Origin: JADLHS01 sp044225555
GTDB lineage: Bacteria > Verrucomicrobiota > Verrucomicrobiia > Limisphaerales > JADLHS01
Length of the DNA stretch: 64,000 nucleotides
Direction: 5' to 3'
Assembly: GCA_044225555.1 (NCBI GenBank)
Contig: JBGAIM010000017.1
Coordinates: 94,264-158,263 of the forward strand
The notes beneath the pieces are model-generated. The model did no database searches, was not told the origin of the DNA, and saw nothing but the letters and a program-made list of their open reading frames with translations. The position numbers and the translations under genes are program-made. Shown piece after piece: positions 45,750-53,119 of the stretch; the stretch's first letter is position 1; each line of letters begins with the position of its first letter.

Positions 45750-46028
45750 TTATTCTTCCGACATTTCAACGGCCAGGGGCTTCAACTTCAGTTCGCCCGC
45801 CGCCGTCTTTTCCAACTGCTGAATCCTCAATTCCGCCTCGGCCAGCTTGTCCTGGCAGATTTTCGCCAGCTTCACGCCTTCCTCATACTTCGCCAGCAAG
45901 CTTTCCAGCGGCAAATCCCCGGATTCCATCCCTTCCACGATGGATTCCAGCTTTTGCAAAGCCTCCTCGAACGGCACGGTCGGCTTGGGAGACGCGCCGC
46001 TCGGAGTGCTTTTTGATGGATTCGGCAC
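45750..46028 (-). CDS. xseB: Exodeoxyribonuclease VII small subunit
   Basis: 92 residues. PFEEALQKLESIVEGMESGDLPLESLLAKYEEGVKLAKICQDKLAEAELRIQQL is the classic XseB helical hairpin. With XseA (not in the window) it forms the single-strand exonuclease. A short Pro/Ser-rich N-terminus precedes the core. First gene of an xseB-dxs operon. Confidence 0.95.
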   Translation of the reverse strand: MPNPSKSTPSGASPKPTVPFEEALQKLESIVEGMESGDLPLESLLAKYEEGVKLAKICQDKLAEAELRIQQLEKTAAGELKLKPLAVEMSEE

Positions 46029-46087
46029 GCGGAAAGACTAGGCCAAAGCGGGGTATGAGTCCAGTTCAGAGTCGGCTCAGTTTTCCT

Positions 46088-46115
46088 GCTTAATCTTAAT
46101 CATAATCTTGTTTCT
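46088..46115. repeat. Hexamer-periodic TTAATC tract
   Basis: TTAATC, TTAATC, ATAATC and a related TAATC follow each other upstream of xseB and before the small ORF at 46206. Same word family as the hairpin before rlmN, but not folded back on itself. A GGAC-CGTTTTT-GTCC dyad follows at about 46165-46180. Confidence 0.7.
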
Positions 46116-46205
46116 AATCGCCAAAACGCGCCCCCAAAATAATTCTCTCAATCTTTTGGCTTGGACCGTTTTTGTCCGACCCCGCCCGTTACGCTGCCTT
46201 CAACA

Positions 46206-46442
46206 ATGAAAGACAATATGAACAACGCAAACAACGACAACAGCGGGCAACTCGAACTCGGACTCAACGGCGTACGCCGCACAACCCGCATTGCGCGTCG
46301 GGAAAATCGCATGGCGCGCGCGGCGTGGTGGTTCGGCAAAATGCGCGAGGTTGTCAACGGCGCAATGGACTGGTCAGCCGCCGGTCAACCGCGACCCGAA
46401 CAAACCTTGCTGCCCGGCGCGTATCGGCAGGTGCAGGTGTAA
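46206..46442 (+). CDS. Small conserved-type basic protein of unknown function
   Basis: 78 residues. Gln/Leu-rich start SGQLELGLNGVRR, a basic middle RRENRMARAAWWFGKMREVVNGAMDW, and a tail PRPEQTLLPG. From memory, small verrucomicrobial proteins share the pattern QLEL.NG...RR..RA.WWF..MR..V..A.DW.....PRPEQ; they are annotated only as hypothetical. ATG 46206 is chosen over the upstream start at 46161 because the pattern begins after it. Basic charge and the WWF helix suggest nucleic-acid or protein binding, but this is a guess. Confidence 0.65.
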   Translation: MKDNMNNANNDNSGQLELGLNGVRRTTRIARRENRMARAAWWFGKMREVVNGAMDWSAAGQPRPEQTLLPGAYRQVQV

Positions 46443-46469
46443 CGATTCAATGGAGGAGTTGCGCGCCGG

Positions 46470-47108
46470 CTATTGCCCCACGACATCCGCATAGCCGGCG
46501 CGCACGAATTCGCGAATCGCACGCATCTCCTCCTCGCCCGCAATGGTGTGAGGCTTGGCGAACTCATGCCACTCCACGCGAAGTCCGGCGGCCTTGAGTT
46601 CCGTAACCTGTTTACGCGTCCGGCCGAAGGCAACCACCGGGTCAAACGTGCCGTGCGTCATCAGGAAGCGCTGTTCGCGCGCGACTGGTGAAAGTTCCTT
46701 CAAGGCGATTTCCAATGCGCAGACCCAGCCGCTGATGCCGACGAGCCCGGCGAATTTGTGCGGATAGCGGAAACCCACCTCCATGGTCATCAAACAACCC
46801 TGGGAGAACCCGCCGAGTGTGGTTTGTTCCGTTGGAAAACCTTTCGCGCGTTGAGCATCGAGCAGTTCGAAAAGCAGTCCCTGACTGCTAATCACGCCGG
46901 GCGCAATGTTCTCCGTGTTAAGGTCGAACCAAGAGTAGCCGCCGTAGTATTCGTCCGGTGCGTTGACGAGCAGGTAATTCAACCACGGCAACCGCATCGC
47001 TTCCGGAAACCAGCGATAGCCCTCGATGCTGTCACCGAGGCCGTGGAGCATGATCATCAAGCGTTTCGAGCCGCGCTCGGCGGCGGGAATGAATTCACTG
47101 TGGAGCAT
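46470..47108 (-). CDS. Alpha/beta hydrolase, phospholipase/carboxylesterase type
   Basis: 212 residues. Nucleophile elbow LGGFSQGCLM, oxyanion region MLHGLGDS, catalytic Asp in MTHGTFDPVVAF, and catalytic His in FAKPHTIAGEE. The layout and length match the carboxylesterase 2 / lysophospholipase-like family. Cytoplasmic (no signal). Substrate unknown. It follows the cytochrome gene on the same strand, 44 bp apart, with a palindromic element between. Confidence 0.9.
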   Translation of the reverse strand: MLHSEFIPAAERGSKRLMIMLHGLGDSIEGYRWFPEAMRLPWLNYLLVNAPDEYYGGYSWFDLNTENIAPGVISSQGLLFELLDAQRAKGFPTEQTTLGGFSQGCLMTMEVGFRYPHKFAGLVGISGWVCALEIALKELSPVAREQRFLMTHGTFDPVVAFGRTRKQVTELKAAGLRVEWHEFAKPHTIAGEEEMRAIREFVRAGYADVVGQ

Positions 47109-47114
47109 GATAAA

Positions 47115-47190
47115 TTGGAGCGCCGATCTCCGATCCGGCGCGATCGGGCAGCTTATTTCTTTTGTGCCGGGCCTGAGGCCGGCGCTCCAA
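47115..47190. repeat. 76-bp element bounded by inverted TTGGAGCGCC
   Basis: TTGGAGCGCC at 47115-47124 and GGCGCTCCAA at 47181-47190 frame two inner imperfect palindromes (around GCCGATC/GATCCGGC and GCCGGGCC/GGCCGGC). It covers the gap before the esterase gene and the last codons of the cytochrome gene (APASGPAQKK). The look is that of two REP sequences back to back. Confidence 0.75.
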
Positions 47191-47995
47191 CGATTGCTTC
47201 AATGGTGCGCAGCATTTCCGGCGTGGGTTTTAACTCCTGAATCGTTTTGTCCGTCGGCGCGCCGGCATCGAGCCACCAGTTGATGACGGCAAGTTGGTCT
47301 GTGGATAACTGTGGCTTGGCTTCGGGCGGCATGTGGTCTTCGTCATCGAGTGGCAGAGCGAGCCGTTTGCCAAGCAGACTTTGGGTTGCCCCTGGCGGTT
47401 CGATCAATGACCCGGTATCGCCGCCCTTGAGAAAATGTTCCGCCGTATCGAGCCGTAATTTGCCTTTGGATTTATCAGGGCCATGACAACTCACGCAATA
47501 CTTGTTGAAGACCGGTTGAATGGCGATGGCGTACACCGGTTGGGCAGCTAGGTCGCCGGTGAAGTTGGGTTTGGCGTCGGACGATTTCGCGCCCGGCCAG
47601 GACAGAAAATCGCTCCCGTGCGTCAGCGAGCCGCCGAAGTGGCTCGCCGCCACGAGCAGGACGAGCGTTCCAATCAATCCCCAGCGATACAGCCGAAACA
47701 TTCCCGCCCAGTGCAGCCCCAGCAGCAGCAGCGTGGCGAGCCCGAGCGCCGTGCCGAGCCAGCGATGCCAGAAAACGTTCGCGCCTTCGTATCCCCCGTT
47801 GCCCGCCAGCAGCCAGCCACAGACGATGCTCGCCAGAGTCACTGGAAAAGTGAACATCAGCACCACGCGGCTGGTATCTGTCAGATGTTGCTTTTGCAAG
47901 CGGAGCGCCGATAGCTCGAAAAGGCCAAGCAGCACGAGGAAGCCGATGGGCAGATGCACCAGCAGCGGATGAAATTTTCCGATAAATTCAATCAT
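47153..47995 (-). CDS. Membrane protein with c-type cytochrome (PSCyt1-like) domain
   Basis: 280 residues. Residues 1-130 hold four membrane helices (FHPLLVHLPIGFLVLLGLFELSAL, VVLMFTFPVTLASIVCGWLLAGNGG and two more) of the DUF2231-like type, with histidines that could bind haem. Residues 150-260 form a cytochrome c-like domain: FNKYCVSCHGPDKSKGKLRLD (CxxCH) and DEDHMPPEAKPQLS, the methionine-side motif. Such proteins are common in Planctomycetes and Verrucomicrobia, often with DUF1501/DUF1800-type genes. An electron-transfer role in the outer face of the membrane is likely. The last residues are encoded by a palindromic repeat. Confidence 0.87.
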   Translation of the reverse strand: MIEFIGKFHPLLVHLPIGFLVLLGLFELSALRLQKQHLTDTSRVVLMFTFPVTLASIVCGWLLAGNGGYEGANVFWHRWLGTALGLATLLLLGLHWAGMFRLYRWGLIGTLVLLVAASHFGGSLTHGSDFLSWPGAKSSDAKPNFTGDLAAQPVYAIAIQPVFNKYCVSCHGPDKSKGKLRLDTAEHFLKGGDTGSLIEPPGATQSLLGKRLALPLDDEDHMPPEAKPQLSTDQLAVINWWLDAGAPTDKTIQELKPTPEMLRTIEAIVGAPASGPAQKK

Positions 47996-48095
47996 GTTCC
48001 GGACAATGCGCGTAAAGAGTTAGCCAAACCGACGGCGTGGCTCAACTGCAATGTCCGGGAATTTGAGTCGTCGAGTAGGTAGTGAGTTCCCGAGT

Positions 48096-50009
48096 TTAGT
48101 ATAGTGGGACGTCAATAATCGGACGCAAGTTGGTGGGAGTGGTGAAAGATTCGTCGCTTGCGGCCTTGGTGCGGTTGGAAGATGGCGACATTCGGTTGCC
48201 GGCCGGATCAACGATGGTTGGAGTGATGAACACTAACAGTTGTTTCTGGTGTGTATCCGGGTTCTTTGCTTTCTGGACGCCACCGCCAGGTTGCTTCGTT
48301 ATGACTTGGTCATTGCCAATGCCGAGGACGAGCGTTTGGCCATCCCACACGACAGCGCTGGTGGAGACCTGCCGGATGCGCATTCGTGGCAAAGGCAATG
48401 TCTCGGCGTCCTTTGACTTCACCGGAGACGAAGCCAAGACCTTCTTGGGATCGTCGTAACCGAGGAATTCAGTTACGGTGGGAATGACGGTCATTTGAAT
48501 CGTGTAACCGTCCGCGGCAACAGTGGGGATCACATCCAATACCGGACCAAACGGCAGCACCTGTGCTTGATACTGGCTGGTGCTCGTGGTGTTGGTGGCT
48601 GTGTAGCCGGGCAGCGAGGGATTGGGCACGGACGCGGGAAGATGGCGGGTTTCCTCTAGGCTTATTTCACGTGCAAGAAGCCGGCGAGAATTGATCATGT
48701 CCTCGAGTTCACGCTTCTTGTCGTAATAGGGGCGGCATTTGGTGAGTTTCTCTTGGTCCAACTTGCGGGCGGTTTCGACGGATTCAACTAGGTGGTCGAG
48801 ATCAGACTTCGACATGGCGAGCTGAGTCTCAAGTTGTTTCAGGATACCGCCTACGCGAGCGTCAATCTTCTCGTTGAGAAGTTTGCGCTGCTCTTCAACC
48901 CGAACATATTCGGGATGCGTTTTACTCAAGTCGTTGCTGAGCGATTTGACCTTTAGGTCCGCGGCGTCGAGTTCGGTGGTTAACTCGGAAAGTGTGGGGT
49001 CCGGTTGAATGCCGGGGAGAACATCACGAAGTTCCTTTCGGCTGATCTTGTTTAACTTCTGGAATTGTTCCAAACGTCCTTTGTAAACCACTTCGCGTTC
49101 AAATCGGATGGCGAGGTAACGCTTGTATTCCTCAGTTCCTATCATGGGCTGCGGTGCGGTAAACCCGGCATCCAAATCCGAAATTTGCAGATCGTTACGC
49201 AGTTGCGCCAGATCGACTTTGGCTTTCTCGATGGCCGCATCCTGTTCCTTGGCTTGTTTCCTTAGGAACTCCAGACCACCGCGCACCAACTCAAAGCCGT
49301 TGACGATGGTTTTCATCTCAACGACCTGGATCTGCGCCTGTCGCCCGCTCAACGTGGTCACTTCGCCTTCGCTGAGCAGGGAAAAGCCTTTGCGCTGTTC
49401 CAACGCCCGCAGCAGAACTCGAAATTGAGGATCGGTCAGAATGCCGGTGAATGATTGCGGCCCGGCGTTTGAAATCGTGGCGCTCACCACGCCACTGTGC
49501 ATCGGGTTGGTGGTGGACAGGTTGCCGATCGTCCCGAGATACCAATCCGCTCCAGATTTTCCACGTTCGACTTCCACGAACCGGACCTTGATGTTGACTT
49601 GGGGCGTGGGTTTGTTGGCTGCCACCAAAGCGGCTTCAACGACATCGAGATCCTCCTTGGTGCTGCGCACCACAAGTTCGCCCGCACGATCGTTGTAGTA
49701 AACGCCTTTTGGCGGGGGCAACTCAACGCCCAGTGTAGCGAAGAAACTGCGGACAGCGCTTGTGATGTTCGTTCCGGTGACGGGCGTTGCGGCTATGTTT
49801 TCCAGCGCCTTCCCAAATGTGTTCGGGTCCACTTTGAATGTGCGCGTGGACAATCCGGAGGCGTTAGTTGTGGTGGCTGCGCTGCTATTAGCTTGCGGCT
49901 GCGATGGGAATGATTGCAACAGGCTTTCCACCTTGTTCAACTCATCCATAGTTGCGCGAACGAGCAGAATTCCCTTCCGGTCGTTGTAGAAGACGCTCTT
50001 TCCCTGCAT
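48096..50009 (-). CDS. Secretin-like protein with long coiled-coil insertion (probably 3' part of the upstream M56 gene)
   Basis: The frame is open from 50114; ATG 50009 (MQGKSVFYNDRKGILLVRAT) is the first ATG. It holds two secretin N-domain-like repeats (VFYNDRKGILLVRATMDELNKVESLLQ and VYYNDRAGELVVRSTKEDLDVVEAAL), the start of a secretin core (NIKVRFVEVERG; LLRALEQRKGFSLLSEGEVTTLSGRQAQIQV), about 200 residues of coiled coil (to EISLEETRHLP), then the rest of the core (GPVLDVIPTVAADGYTIQMTVIPTV ... RQVSTSAVVWDGQTLVLGI ... KQLLVFITPTIVDP). There is no signal peptide of its own. The coil resembles Wzz/GumC chain-length regulators (HPEYVRVEEQRKLL). The last residues of the preceding gene supply the missing start of the first N-repeat, so the two belong together. 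Confidence 0.8.
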   Translation of the reverse strand: MQGKSVFYNDRKGILLVRATMDELNKVESLLQSFPSQPQANSSAATTTNASGLSTRTFKVDPNTFGKALENIAATPVTGTNITSAVRSFFATLGVELPPPKGVYYNDRAGELVVRSTKEDLDVVEAALVAANKPTPQVNIKVRFVEVERGKSGADWYLGTIGNLSTTNPMHSGVVSATISNAGPQSFTGILTDPQFRVLLRALEQRKGFSLLSEGEVTTLSGRQAQIQVVEMKTIVNGFELVRGGLEFLRKQAKEQDAAIEKAKVDLAQLRNDLQISDLDAGFTAPQPMIGTEEYKRYLAIRFEREVVYKGRLEQFQKLNKISRKELRDVLPGIQPDPTLSELTTELDAADLKVKSLSNDLSKTHPEYVRVEEQRKLLNEKIDARVGGILKQLETQLAMSKSDLDHLVESVETARKLDQEKLTKCRPYYDKKRELEDMINSRRLLAREISLEETRHLPASVPNPSLPGYTATNTTSTSQYQAQVLPFGPVLDVIPTVAADGYTIQMTVIPTVTEFLGYDDPKKVLASSPVKSKDAETLPLPRMRIRQVSTSAVVWDGQTLVLGIGNDQVITKQPGGGVQKAKNPDTHQKQLLVFITPTIVDPAGNRMSPSSNRTKAASDESFTTPTNLRPIIDVPLY

Positions 50010-50019
50010 TGGGTCCAAA

Positions 50020-51789
50020 TCAACTCCCTTTTGAAAAAAGAAAAGGCGTGGAACGATCCGTCTGGGCCAGCCCTGGAATAAGATTCGCGCGGTCCAGATT
50101 GAACTCGCGCACAAACAGTGGCGTGGTCTCCTGTCCCTTGATTGAGATCATTATGGCGTATTCCTCGATGGAGAGCTTCAAAGGTCTGTCGGCAGTCAAA
50201 AGGATGGAATTCAAGGCGTCCAATAGTCGCACGTTTGTGAGCGGCGGGTTGATGGTCACCTTTGAACCACCGATATCCACCAGTCGGCCATCGTCAGGAG
50301 AAGCCGCGTTGGGATTGATGACAATGTTGACCCCGCGTTTCTCGGGATCCAGTCGCCGCGCTTCGGCGCTGACGGCAAGAATGACATTGCTCAACGGCAC
50401 GGCATTGAATTCGACCCGTTCCAATTTGATTTGGTTGAGTTTGTCCGCAATCGCACGACGCCTTTCGCTCGTGAAAATCTTCGGCCATTCGAGCATTCGT
50501 GGCGGAACGTTGCTGTGAACGTTAAGCTCGACGCGGGCTGATTTGTTAGTTGAAGCGAACGTGAAGAATTCAAAATCTTCTTTACTTAAAATTGATCGAA
50601 GATGATCCGGCGCCCAATTTGTGGCAGCGGGATCGTTCAGTCGCAGTGCCGACGATGGTAAAGCATGTCCGTTGACAGGATTTTCCCTTATGTTTGGCGT
50701 GCTGTCGGTCTGGGCCGACTGCGTGGCAATCTGTGCGACTGCCACGCGCGTTCCTTCGGCTAATAGAATTAATAAGAACGTGCCAAGCATAAAAGCAGCA
50801 ATCATCGCCCGCCAAGTAAGTCGCAAGGACGGACGATAGCCGGGCACAAGCAGGCGTTGAACACGATCGGCCAGGGATGAGGGTTCGCGTTCGTTGCCGA
50901 AGGCTGGAGCAGCAACTGGTGATGGGTTGAGAGCACTTTCAGCGACGTGGACCAAGGTTCGCGCGTAGTCCGCCGGCGCGCCGCTGAGTTCGATGGCGAG
51001 CGCATCGCAGCAGGCTTCCCGTTCGCGTCGCACTTGATGACTGATCCACCAGACAGCGGGATTGAAGAACAGCACGGCTTCGATAAAGAACTGAAACAGG
51101 TTGGCGAGGTAATCGCCGCGGCGGATGTGGGCCAGTTCGTGCAACAAGATGAAACGGATTTGCTCGGGCGTCAGCGTGGTGACAAGTGATAGTGGCAGGA
51201 CCAGTGTTGGCACGAGCACACCGACCACGGCCGGAGACGTGAGTCTGTCGGTGACCGCAACGCGGACTTTTCGCGCCAGCCCGACCGCCCGACGCGCTTC
51301 CGCGAGCAGTTGAGTTACTTGTGGATTGTCCAGCGGCTGGCAGGATCGTCGGAGGCGTTCCGCTCCGGCGAGTTTTACACTGGCGCGTCCGAGCGTCGCG
51401 CTGGCCCCCACGATCCACAACAAAGCCAGCCAAGCGGTCCAAGACGATGGCGGAGGAGCAGGGGAGCGGTTGGCTAAAAGGACCAACTTGGTTTGCGGTT
51501 TTTCACCAGGCGCGGCAGTGGGTGCGGTTTCAACAGGGGCGGGTTGGACGACCGGAACGGGCAACGGGCGATTGGGTGAGTTCAACGCGGCCCAGGTCAG
51601 AATTCCGGAAACGGGAATCGTCACCAGGGCCAGGAGCGCGAGACGATAGCGCCAGTGCGGGTTCGTCACTCGTCGCATCACCAACGCCAGCACCGCCGCG
51701 ATCAATACGCCTTGCCAGAGGGAATGCAACAAGGTCTTGACGAGTTGCGACCATTCCGGGGCGGTGAACCAGTGCAGGAGCGCGTTCAC
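50020..51789 (-). CDS. BlaR1-type M56 metallopeptidase with secretin N0/STN-like C-terminus (frameshifted at its end)
   Basis: 589 residues from GTG 51789, which overlaps the blaI stop (GTGA). Membrane helices at about 22-38, 50-68, 117-135 and 325-348 frame an M56 zinc protease: HELAH at 217-221 and the third ligand region REREACCDALA near 255-265. A segment beyond the last helix (380-560) is unlike BlaR1 penicillin sensors. It reads as a secretin N0/STN domain (RVEFNAVPLSNVILAVSAEARRL ... VNIVINPN ... PLTNVRLLDALNSILLTADRPLKLSIEEYAIMI). It then begins an N-repeat, LFVREFNLDRANLIPGLAQ, which breaks off into a short junk tail. One T fewer in the T6 run (A6 at 50034-50039) would continue the frame into the secretin part. 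Confidence 0.85.
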   Translation of the reverse strand: MNALLHWFTAPEWSQLVKTLLHSLWQGVLIAAVLALVMRRVTNPHWRYRLALLALVTIPVSGILTWAALNSPNRPLPVPVVQPAPVETAPTAAPGEKPQTKLVLLANRSPAPPPSSWTAWLALLWIVGASATLGRASVKLAGAERLRRSCQPLDNPQVTQLLAEARRAVGLARKVRVAVTDRLTSPAVVGVLVPTLVLPLSLVTTLTPEQIRFILLHELAHIRRGDYLANLFQFFIEAVLFFNPAVWWISHQVRREREACCDALAIELSGAPADYARTLVHVAESALNPSPVAAPAFGNEREPSSLADRVQRLLVPGYRPSLRLTWRAMIAAFMLGTFLLILLAEGTRVAVAQIATQSAQTDSTPNIRENPVNGHALPSSALRLNDPAATNWAPDHLRSILSKEDFEFFTFASTNKSARVELNVHSNVPPRMLEWPKIFTSERRRAIADKLNQIKLERVEFNAVPLSNVILAVSAEARRLDPEKRGVNIVINPNAASPDDGRLVDIGGSKVTINPPLTNVRLLDALNSILLTADRPLKLSIEEYAIMISIKGQETTPLFVREFNLDRANLIPGLAQTDRSTPFLFSKGS

Positions 51790-52190
51790 GATTTCTTTCC
51801 CGCCTTGCCCGCCGACTTTTCGTGCTCGGCGATGAGTTGTTTGATCTGATCGAGTTCCTCGCGCGAGACTTCGTTGGTGTCGAGGAGGCACTGGACCATC
51901 GGCGTAAGTGCGCCGTTGAAGGCGTGCTTGAGGGCGTAGAGCAGTTCACCGCGTTGCGCCTGTTCGCGAGTAACGGCGGTGCGATAGAGCGTGAGTTTGC
52001 CGGATTTCGCCGCGCGCAGCAGGCCTTTGCCAACCATGCGATCCATCAAGGTGCGCACGGTGGAGTAGGTCCACTGGGTCGGCTTGAACAACGTCTCCTG
52101 GATGGCCGGGGCGGTGGTCGGTTCAGTTTCCCAGACGGCCTTGATGATGGTCCATTCCGCTTCGGTGAGTTCGATGGGCTTGGGTGGCAT
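51786..52190 (-). CDS. blaI: BlaI/MecI-family transcriptional repressor
   Basis: 134 residues from ATG 52190. Winged-helix domain LTEAEWTIIKAVWETEPTTAPAIQETL ... WTYSTVRTLMDRMVGKGLLRAAKSGKLTLYRTAVTRE and a helical dimerisation tail GELLYALKHAFNGALTPMVQCLL. In the known systems the partner M56 protease causes cleavage or release of the repressor when its sensor is triggered. The M56 gene follows with overlapping stop/start. Two dyads with TGTA/TACA-type arms stand just upstream, as expected for self-regulation. There is no beta-lactamase gene nearby. Confidence 0.93.
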   Translation of the reverse strand: MPPKPIELTEAEWTIIKAVWETEPTTAPAIQETLFKPTQWTYSTVRTLMDRMVGKGLLRAAKSGKLTLYRTAVTREQAQRGELLYALKHAFNGALTPMVQCLLDTNEVSREELDQIKQLIAEHEKSAGKAGKKS

Positions 52191-52204
52191 GGCGGGCGCA
52201 TCAT

Positions 52205-52251
52205 CTCGACAAGTGTAGAGCAAGTCAAGTGCAATCTTTACAAGTGTAAAG
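52205..52251 (-). promoter_or_regulatory. Two BlaI-like operator dyads
   Basis: CTCGACA-AG-TGTAGAG (52205-52220, one mismatch) and CTTTACA-AG-TGTAAAG (52236-52251, perfect 7-bp arms). The centres are 31 bp apart, about three helical turns. The ACA/TGT inner arms match the TACA-TGTA pattern of BlaI/MecI boxes. The first dyad ends 15 bp before the repressor start codon. Confidence 0.75.
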
Positions 52252-52293
52252 ATGCGGGTGGTTACAGGGCTGAAGGCTGCCGCGCAGCGCAGA

Positions 52294-53118
52294 TTAGAAT
52301 GTGTTCAAGCGGTAGAACCGCTGCGGGGCCGGGTTGGTATCCACGACGAGGATGTTCGTGTTTTGCAGGAACGGCGGGATCTCAGTGAGGGGCTGCCAGT
52401 TGCCAGTGGTGAGCGCGTCGCGATATTCGACGACGTAGGTCTGGCTGGCGTAGGCGAGGAAATGAAGGTCCTCCCGAGTGCTGAAGCGCCGGGCGGTGAA
52501 GTTCATGAATTCCGAGTCGCACAAAAGCATCCATCCGAAATTGTTCGCCGGGTGTTGCAGCCAACTCGTCACGTCGGCGACCAGTTCAGGCGTGGTGTCG
52601 AATCGGTACGGGGATTCGCCAATCCCGTAAATAAACTGGGAGGAACTCGCGATGCTGGAGTAGTCAACATCGGGTGCGCCGCCGGGGACGGTCCAGGTGT
52701 TGGTCGGATGAAAGGCGCAAATCCAGGTCGCTTCTCCCGGGCTGGCGGGCAGACCCTTGCCGGGCTGGGTGACGGGTGATTTGTTGCCCTCACCCCAGGG
52801 ACGCAACATGCGATGCAGGCTGAAGGTTGTATTGTTGGGTGGTTCGTCGGGTTGCCGGGTGACTTCGAGTTGCACCAAAGCGGAAAGAACCAGCGTGTTG
52901 GTGGGAAGGTTGTTCAAGTCGAAGCGCATCAGCGCGCGGGTGCGGTTGTATTCCTGGGTGGAACCCGCGTTCATGCCAGCAAAGCCACCGAGGTTGTTGT
53001 TGGGCGCGATTTCCAACAGCGAGGTGTCGGCGACCGGATAGAAGAGATTGGTGACTGCCATCGCCTTGGCGGTGGCGGCACAGACTGCAGCTATGGCAAT
53101 GGCGAGATGGCGTGGCAA
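52294..53118 (-). CDS. Secreted DNRLRE-domain-like protein
   Basis: 274 residues with signal peptide (HLAIAIAAVCAATAKAMA). The middle has the DNRLRE-type pattern: VADTSLLEIAPNNNLGGFAGMNAGSTQEYNRTRALMRFDLNNLPTNTLVLSALVQLEV, and WLQHPANNFGWMLL. The last 65 residues are the shared module (YVVEYRDALTTGNWQPLTEI ... QRFYRLNTF). It is the third gene after the DUF1800 and DUF1501 genes, one base from the previous stop, so it likely works with them on the cell surface. The 42 bp before its end downstream hold a GCTGC/GCAGC dyad. Confidence 0.8.
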   Translation of the reverse strand: MPRHLAIAIAAVCAATAKAMAVTNLFYPVADTSLLEIAPNNNLGGFAGMNAGSTQEYNRTRALMRFDLNNLPTNTLVLSALVQLEVTRQPDEPPNNTTFSLHRMLRPWGEGNKSPVTQPGKGLPASPGEATWICAFHPTNTWTVPGGAPDVDYSSIASSSQFIYGIGESPYRFDTTPELVADVTSWLQHPANNFGWMLLCDSEFMNFTARRFSTREDLHFLAYASQTYVVEYRDALTTGNWQPLTEIPPFLQNTNILVVDTNPAPQRFYRLNTF

Positions 53119-53119
53119 A

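Noticed and set aside
43882..45822. 646-residue open frame opposite dxs
   Set aside because: Dxs on the minus strand has every family motif; the plus-strand product is compositionally odd and has none.
50030..50048. Programmed minus-one ribosomal frameshift at U6C between M56 and secretin
   Set aside because: A minus-one slip leads into the third frame, not the secretin frame; plus-one or loss of one T is needed.
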